Assembly (NCBI GenBank): GCA_902465215.1
Contig: CABQMM010000020.1
Span: 1 to 10,302, forward strand
Source: an uncultured Bacillota bacterium
GTDB lineage: Bacteria; Bacillota; Clostridia; Peptostreptococcales; Anaerovoracaceae
DNA length: 10,302 bases
Reading direction: 5' to 3'
The position numbers were made by a program, and so were the translations under genes. Positions within the stretch are counted from its first letter, which is position 1, and each line of letters opens with the position of its first letter. The notes beneath the pieces are model-generated. The model saw nothing but the letters and a program-made list of their open reading frames with translations. It had not been told where the DNA came from and did no database searches. This document shows positions 5,844-10,302 of the stretch, one piece after another.

Positions 5844-6149
5844 ATGGCTAAGAAAGGTGATTGGGTTCGCATCCACAGCATCGTTTTGAAGGCAGAAGAA
5901 AGAACTGCGAAATTACCTGACGATACAAAGAAGTGCGACCTTCAACAATGGACAAAAGGTTTTCTGCAGGATGAAACCGCAACAATCGGCGACGAAGTTA
6001 CGGTAAAAACCGCAGTAGGCCGTCTTGTAAAGGGTACTTTGATTGATGAAGCACCGTATTATACTCACAGCTATGGCAAATTCGTTCCTGAAATCATCGA
6101 AATTGACAGACAGCTTAGAGAAATCATGAATTTCGGAGGTGAAGAATAA
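5844..6149 (+). CDS. ortA: 2-amino-4-oxopentanoate thiolase, alpha (small) subunit
   Basis: The small subunit of the PLP-dependent thiolase that splits 2-amino-4-oxopentanoate with CoA into acetyl-CoA and D-alanine. It has 101 residues, the usual size. It opens MAKKGDWVRIHSIVLKAEERTAKLPDDTKKC and continues with a conserved-looking WTKGFLQDETATIGDEVTV block; the beta-rich character (DWVRIHSIVL, TVKTAVGRLVKGTL) suggests a small barrel-like fold. It carries no PLP lysine of its own, since that lies in OrtB. An AAGGAG site is ten bases upstream. Its TAA stop overlaps the ortB ATG by one base, and a GGAGGTG site inside its last codons serves ortB, so the two subunits are translationally coupled and likely made in equal amounts. 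Confidence 0.93.
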   Translation: MAKKGDWVRIHSIVLKAEERTAKLPDDTKKCDLQQWTKGFLQDETATIGDEVTVKTAVGRLVKGTLIDEAPYYTHSYGKFVPEIIEIDRQLREIMNFGGEE

Positions 6150-7561
6150 TGACACTTGCAAAAGACTATCAGTCCGTAATGGGCAGATCCAACGAGATTC
6201 AGAAAGAAGCTTTAGGACTTGATTATTCAAACTTTGAGACCTCTCCGATTTCTTTCGATTACGATGCTCTGATGAAGTCAACAGGTTACACATTGGACGA
6301 AATCGAAAGAATCCAGGGACTTCACGGCGTAGGAAACACACCGCTTCTGGAACTCAGAAACGTTACAAAACTTGCGCGTAAATATGCAAAACCGGGTTAC
6401 GGCGCAAGAATTTTCGCAAAAGACGAATCCTGCAACGCATCCGGCTCCTTCAAGGACAGACGTGCGGCTTGCGCAGTTGCTCACGCTAAGAAATTAGGAT
6501 ACAAGGGCGTTATGGCTGCTACATCCGGAAACTACGGTGCTGCTGTTGCTTCCCAGGCTGCTATGCAGGGACTTAACTGCATCATCGTTCAGGAATGCTA
6601 TGATTCACACGGCGTGGGACAACCTGAAATCGTTGAAAAAGCAAGAAAGTGCGAAGCTCTCGGAGCGGAAGTCGTTCAGCTTACCGTTGGACCTGAATTA
6701 TTCTACTCCTTCCTGTCAATCCTCGAAGATACAGGATACTTTAACGCATCCCTGTATTCACCGTTTGGTATTGCAGGTGTAGAAACTCTGGGTTATGAAA
6801 TCGCTACACAGTGCAGAGAAAAACTCGGAAAAGACCCTGATGTTGTTGTATGTACAACAGCAGGCGGCGGAATGGTAACGGGTACTGCACGTGGTCTGCA
6901 GAAGGCAGGCTGCAATGCAGAAGTAGTTGCTGCTTCCATCGACCTCACGGGATTATCAATGGCATCCGATACAGACTTCAACAAGAAGTCCTGCACAACA
7001 GGTCATACAGGATTCGGCGTTCCTTACGCTACCGATCCTGACCACTCCGATGTACCTCGTTCGGCAGCTCGTCCGCTCAGATACATGGACAAGTACATCA
7101 CCGTAACACAGGGTGAAGTAATGTACATGACAGAAATGCTCGCAAACCTCGAAGGTATTGAAAGAGGTCCTGCAGGAAATACAGCACTCGCTGCTGCTTT
7201 CTCCTATGCGCAGGAACTTCCGGAAGATGCAATCGTAGTTGTATCCGAAACAGAATACACAGGTGCAGGCAAACACATCCAGCCACAGCTTGACTTTGCA
7301 AGAGACAACGGTATCGAAATCAAATTCGGAAACCCTCAGGAAGAAGATAAGCCGGGCGTAAACTTAATCTTACCTGCAAACCCTGGTTTGATTAAGCACA
7401 AGGTTGCCAACATCGAACACTTCAGAAAGTCTTTAATCAAGAAGGCTGTTAAGAAGGCAGGCGTTAAGCCTACAGATGCTGACCTCGAATTCCTTGCAGT
7501 AGAAACAAAGACAGATGTAGACTTCGTAAAAGCTACTCTTGAAGCAGAAGGATTACTGTAA
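6149..7561 (+). CDS. ortB: 2-amino-4-oxopentanoate thiolase, beta (PLP) subunit
   Basis: The catalytic subunit of the OrtAB thiolase, 470 residues, a fold-type II PLP enzyme related to threonine synthase. The PLP lysine is K102 in SGSFKDRRA (99-106). The substrate-contact strand ATSGNYGAAVASQ follows, and the phosphate-binding glycine loop AGGGMVTG starts at residue 238. ESxTxxR-like ends are replaced by family-specific sequence. It uses PLP to cleave the beta-keto amino acid and transfer the acetyl group to CoA, releasing D-alanine, unlike ordinary thiolases, which use cysteine. The start overlaps the ortA stop (TAATG). After its stop comes the longest gap in the operon (103 bases), with a GC-rich hairpin, before oraS. 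Confidence 0.95.
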   Translation: MTLAKDYQSVMGRSNEIQKEALGLDYSNFETSPISFDYDALMKSTGYTLDEIERIQGLHGVGNTPLLELRNVTKLARKYAKPGYGARIFAKDESCNASGSFKDRRAACAVAHAKKLGYKGVMAATSGNYGAAVASQAAMQGLNCIIVQECYDSHGVGQPEIVEKARKCEALGAEVVQLTVGPELFYSFLSILEDTGYFNASLYSPFGIAGVETLGYEIATQCREKLGKDPDVVVCTTAGGGMVTGTARGLQKAGCNAEVVAASIDLTGLSMASDTDFNKKSCTTGHTGFGVPYATDPDHSDVPRSAARPLRYMDKYITVTQGEVMYMTEMLANLEGIERGPAGNTALAAAFSYAQELPEDAIVVVSETEYTGAGKHIQPQLDFARDNGIEIKFGNPQEEDKPGVNLILPANPGLIKHKVANIEHFRKSLIKKAVKKAGVKPTDADLEFLAVETKTDVDFVKATLEAEGLL

Positions 7562-7602
7562 GATTCGTAAAGGTAGAACAATGTTTATCAATGCGAAAGC
7601 TT

Positions 7603-7630
7603 GGGCAGGCGGATTTTGCACCGCCCGCCC
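7603..7630 (+). other. GC-rich intercistronic hairpin between ortB and oraS
   Basis: GGGC-A-GGCGG (7603-7612) pairs with CCGCC-C-GCCC (7621-7630): nine G-C pairs with one A/C mismatch and an eight-base loop. Only four Ts follow, after CGGG, so it is a poor terminator. It may cause partial termination, block RNA decay or mark a processing point that sets the OrtAB to OraSE ratio. Confidence 0.7.
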
Positions 7631-7664
7631 CGGGTTTTGCAATTAAATGAAAGGAATTATAAGG

Positions 7665-8027
7665 ATGAAAAGAGAAGACGATTTCCAAGTAAGAAGACAG
7701 CATTTAGCAAATCTTACTGACGAAGAACTTTACAACAGATTCTGGGAATTAATCGCCAAGGTTGATGAACCGCTTCTGGAGTTAGGTTACAAGAACACTA
7801 CACCATCGGTTGAACGTGCGGTATTACTCAGAATGGGTGTATCATCCCTTGATTGTATGCCTATCGTAAACCACTGCATGGACCACGGTCTCATGGGCAA
7901 AGGCGCAGGTCACTGCGTATATAAGTTATCAAAAATAGAAGACATCTCTATCCGTGATGCCTCCATCAAGCTCGCAAAGGGCGAAGGCTGGGATAAAGTT
8001 GTTGCAGCATTCAAGGGAGGTAAGTAA
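7665..8027 (+). CDS. oraS: D-ornithine 4,5-aminomutase, small (S) subunit
   Basis: The small subunit of the AdoCbl- and PLP-dependent D-ornithine 4,5-aminomutase, which converts D-ornithine to (2R,4S)-2,4-diaminopentanoate. Its 120 residues match the known subunit length closely. The recalled C. sticklandii OraS shares the start (MKR-DDFQ-RR-HLANL-DEEL), the middle (KNTTPS-ER-VLLRMG-SSL) and the GLMGKGAGH-VYK block near residues 75-87. The ATG at 7665 is chosen over 7647 because it gives the family N-terminus and AAGGA lies nine bases upstream. The subunit carries no cofactor motif; in the known structure it wraps the OraE barrel. The oraE ATG follows its stop after one base, and the oraE ribosome site (AGGGAGG) lies inside its last codons, so the subunits are coupled. 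Confidence 0.96.
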   Translation: MKREDDFQVRRQHLANLTDEELYNRFWELIAKVDEPLLELGYKNTTPSVERAVLLRMGVSSLDCMPIVNHCMDHGLMGKGAGHCVYKLSKIEDISIRDASIKLAKGEGWDKVVAAFKGGK

Positions 8028-8028
8028 G

Positions 8029-10275
8029 ATGATTTTGAAACCAAATGAAAAACTCGATGTAGTTGAATTACTTAAAGACCTTGACAAATACGAACCAAGA
8101 AGACGTGAATGGGTTTGGAGAGAAAGAGCAGAAGATCAGCATTTAGGACAGTTTGAATATCACGAAATTTCAAAGAGCCTGAAGAACTCTGTACCTCTTC
8201 CTCCGGCTAAATTCCTTGAAAATATCGACCCGCAGCCGATGCAGACAATCACGACTGAAATCGCTTCCGGAAGATTTGAAGACGATATCAGAAGAATGAG
8301 AATGGCAGCATGGCACGGCGCTGACCACTTAATGGTTATCAGACATATGGGCCAGTCCCACATCGACGGACTTATGGAAGGTACTCCGCAGGGTATCGGT
8401 GGTGTTCCTATTACTCGTAAGCAGGTTAGAGCACAGAGAAAGGCTATCGACCTCATCGAAGATGAAGTTGGTCGTCCAATCAACTACCATTCCTACATCT
8501 CCGGCGTTGCAGGTCCTGACATTGCGGTAATGTTCGCTGAAGAGGGCATTAACGGTGCTCACCAGGATCCTCAGTATAACGTACTTTACAGAGACGTTAA
8601 CATGGTAAGATCTTTTGTAGATGCTTGCGAATCCAAGAAAGTTATGGCTTGGTCCGGCATGCTTCAGATCGACGGAGCTCACAATGCAAACGCAACAGCA
8701 AGAGATGCTTGGAAGGTAATGCCTGAACTTATCGTTCAGCACGCTATCAACTCCTACTTCTCAGAAAGAGTTGGCATCAAGCCTGAAAACATTTCATTAT
8801 CAACAGTTCCTCCGACAGCTACACCTGCACCTTGCATGTATATGGACCTTCCGTATGCAGTAGCTCTCAGAGATTTCTGCGGCAGATACAAGATGAGAGC
8901 TCAGATGAACACGAAGTACATTCAGTCCTCCGCTCGTGAAGCTACAGTAACTCACGTAATGAATATGTTCATTTCCAAGCTGACAAGCGCAGATATCCAG
9001 TCCACAATCACACCGGACGAAGGAAGAAACGTTCCTTGGCATATCTACAACATCGAAGCAACTGACACTGCTAAGCAGACATTAATCGGCTTAGACGGTT
9101 TAATGGAGATGGTTGAACTCAAGAAGGATGGTCCTTTAAGAGAAACCGCAAGAGAACTTAAAGAAAGAGCTGTATTATATGTAGAAGAAATCCTCGAAGT
9201 TGGCGGATACTTCAACGCTGTTCAGGAAGGCTTCTTCGTAGACTCCGGAAAATATCCTGAAAGAAACGGAGACGGTATCGCTCGTAAGATCGACGGCGGA
9301 TTCGGCGCAGGCTTCATTTTCGAAAGAGACGAAGACTACATGGCTCCAGTAACTGCTCACTACGGATATAATAACGTAGAGCAGTACGGCGGAAACCCTG
9401 AAGACCCGGCTGCTTTAATCGGCGGATGTACCTTTGAGGACAGAAGCAAAATCGTATTCATTGATGAGCTTGACGAAGAGGACTGCGTAGAGAGAAGACT
9501 TGAAAAGGTTGCTAAATACAGAACAGGCGAATGGCTGACTCCTGAAGTTGAATGGTGCGGCGACAGAGTTATCATGCTGACTATGATGCTCCCTGCAAAC
9601 AAGAGAGTTGCTGAAGCTGCTGCTGTTGAACTCGGCAGAAAGTTAGGCCTTGTTGACCCTGAAGTTATTTCTGCAGAAATCATGCAGGAAGCTGAAGGTA
9701 CAAGAATCGAGTTAAAGGGCAGAGTTGACTTCGACATCGACCTTAAGACTCTGGTAGTACCACCGGAACCATATGTAATGTCCGACAAAGAATTATATGA
9801 AGAATTCGAAGGACATGAACACATGAAGGTTGTTTGCGGTACAGTAGGAGATGACGAACACTCCGTAGGTATGAGAGAAATCATCAACATCAAGCACGGC
9901 GGAATCGAAAAATGGGGTATCGAATGCGTTTACCTTGGAACTTCCGTTCCGGTTGAAAAGATGGTTGACGCTTGCATCGAAGAAAATGCACAGGCTATCC
10001 TCGCATCCACAATCATCTCTCACGATAACGTTCACTACAAGAACATGAAGAGAATCCACGAGCTCTGCGTTGAAAAGGGTATCCGTGACAAGGTTATCAT
10101 CTGCGCAGGCGGTACTCAGGTAATTCCTGAAGAAGCTGTTAAGACTGGTATCGACATGGGATTCGGCAGAAACTCCCACGGTATCGACGTTGCTACATTC
10201 CTTGCTCAGGAAAGACAGAGAAGAAGAGGCGAAGTTCCTCACGGTTTCAGACCTGAAGACCTCAAGCAGGATTAA
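8029..10275 (+). CDS. oraE: D-ornithine 4,5-aminomutase, large (E) subunit, AdoCbl/PLP-binding
   Basis: The catalytic subunit of ornithine aminomutase, 748 residues, about the family length. Residues 1 to about 590 form the TIM-barrel and linker part that holds substrate and PLP phosphate. The C-terminal part (about 600-735) is a Rossmann B12-binding domain. The DxHxxG signature reads D609-E-H611-S-V-G614, with H611 as the lower cobalt ligand (base-off/His-on). K622, eleven residues on, fits the spacing of H618 and K629 of the C. sticklandii enzyme, where that lysine forms the aldimine with PLP. The loop CAGGTQVIPEEAVKTGIDMGFG near the end resembles the nucleotide-tail pocket. Starts at 7954 and elsewhere upstream lie inside oraS, so the ATG at 8029 with AGGGAGG eight bases before it is taken. 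Turnover is usually supported by a MutL-like reactivating protein, which is not in the window but may follow. Confidence 0.97.
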   Translation: MILKPNEKLDVVELLKDLDKYEPRRREWVWRERAEDQHLGQFEYHEISKSLKNSVPLPPAKFLENIDPQPMQTITTEIASGRFEDDIRRMRMAAWHGADHLMVIRHMGQSHIDGLMEGTPQGIGGVPITRKQVRAQRKAIDLIEDEVGRPINYHSYISGVAGPDIAVMFAEEGINGAHQDPQYNVLYRDVNMVRSFVDACESKKVMAWSGMLQIDGAHNANATARDAWKVMPELIVQHAINSYFSERVGIKPENISLSTVPPTATPAPCMYMDLPYAVALRDFCGRYKMRAQMNTKYIQSSAREATVTHVMNMFISKLTSADIQSTITPDEGRNVPWHIYNIEATDTAKQTLIGLDGLMEMVELKKDGPLRETARELKERAVLYVEEILEVGGYFNAVQEGFFVDSGKYPERNGDGIARKIDGGFGAGFIFERDEDYMAPVTAHYGYNNVEQYGGNPEDPAALIGGCTFEDRSKIVFIDELDEEDCVERRLEKVAKYRTGEWLTPEVEWCGDRVIMLTMMLPANKRVAEAAAVELGRKLGLVDPEVISAEIMQEAEGTRIELKGRVDFDIDLKTLVVPPEPYVMSDKELYEEFEGHEHMKVVCGTVGDDEHSVGMREIINIKHGGIEKWGIECVYLGTSVPVEKMVDACIEENAQAILASTIISHDNVHYKNMKRIHELCVEKGIRDKVIICAGGTQVIPEEAVKTGIDMGFGRNSHGIDVATFLAQERQRRRGEVPHGFRPEDLKQD

Positions 10276-10302
10276 TTAGACGAACATTTTCGGCGCGGAG
10301 AG

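Noticed and set aside
7954..8028. Upstream extension of OraE into oraS
   Set aside because: It overlaps the conserved end of OraS; the ATG at 8029 gives the family N-terminus and has AGGGAGG before it.

Overview
The window looks like the chromosome of an anaerobic, amino-acid-fermenting low-to-moderate GC Firmicute of the class Clostridia. It carries a five-gene set for oxidative ornithine fermentation (ord-ortA-ortB-oraS-oraE). This pathway was worked out in Clostridium sticklandii and C. difficile. Strong AGGAGG-type ribosome sites and simple TTGACA/TATAAT-like promoters support the assignment. The genus cannot be read from the sequence.

Left part, minus strand (1-1510): a small metal-motif-free ArsR-type repressor gene ends in its own terminator. 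It is followed by a separately promoted two-gene unit: a HipA-like kinase-fold protein and an overlapping small gene of unknown function that runs off the left edge. Middle, plus strand (1602-2924): a sigma-A promoter drives a leader containing a cobalamin riboswitch, about 150 nt of further stem-loops and an intrinsic terminator. Two genes follow at once, an unrecognised 93-residue protein and an SseB-like protein. Neither is an obvious B12 gene, which makes this the least explained module of the window.

Right part, plus strand (2984-10302): a PAS/AAA+/Fis-type sigma-54 activator gene with its own sigma-A promoter and strong terminator precedes a 295-bp control region. That region holds a nested dyad (candidate activator site) and a full-consensus -24/-12 promoter about 60 bp upstream of ord. 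The operon then reads ord, ortA, ortB, a GC-rich hairpin, oraS, oraE. Together the products take D-ornithine to 2,4-diaminopentanoate (OraS/OraE, AdoCbl and PLP), to 2-amino-4-oxopentanoate (Ord), to D-alanine plus acetyl-CoA (OrtA/OrtB). The ornithine racemase (orr) and the MutL/GlmL-like reactivating protein usually found with this set are not in the window. They may lie just downstream: the last 27 bases (10276-10302) hold no gene, only a purine-rich end that could be the next ribosome site.

The ornithine operon itself is a known system. The parts worth a second look are the riboswitch-led gene pair, the nested activator site, the ortB-oraS hairpin and the kinase pair.
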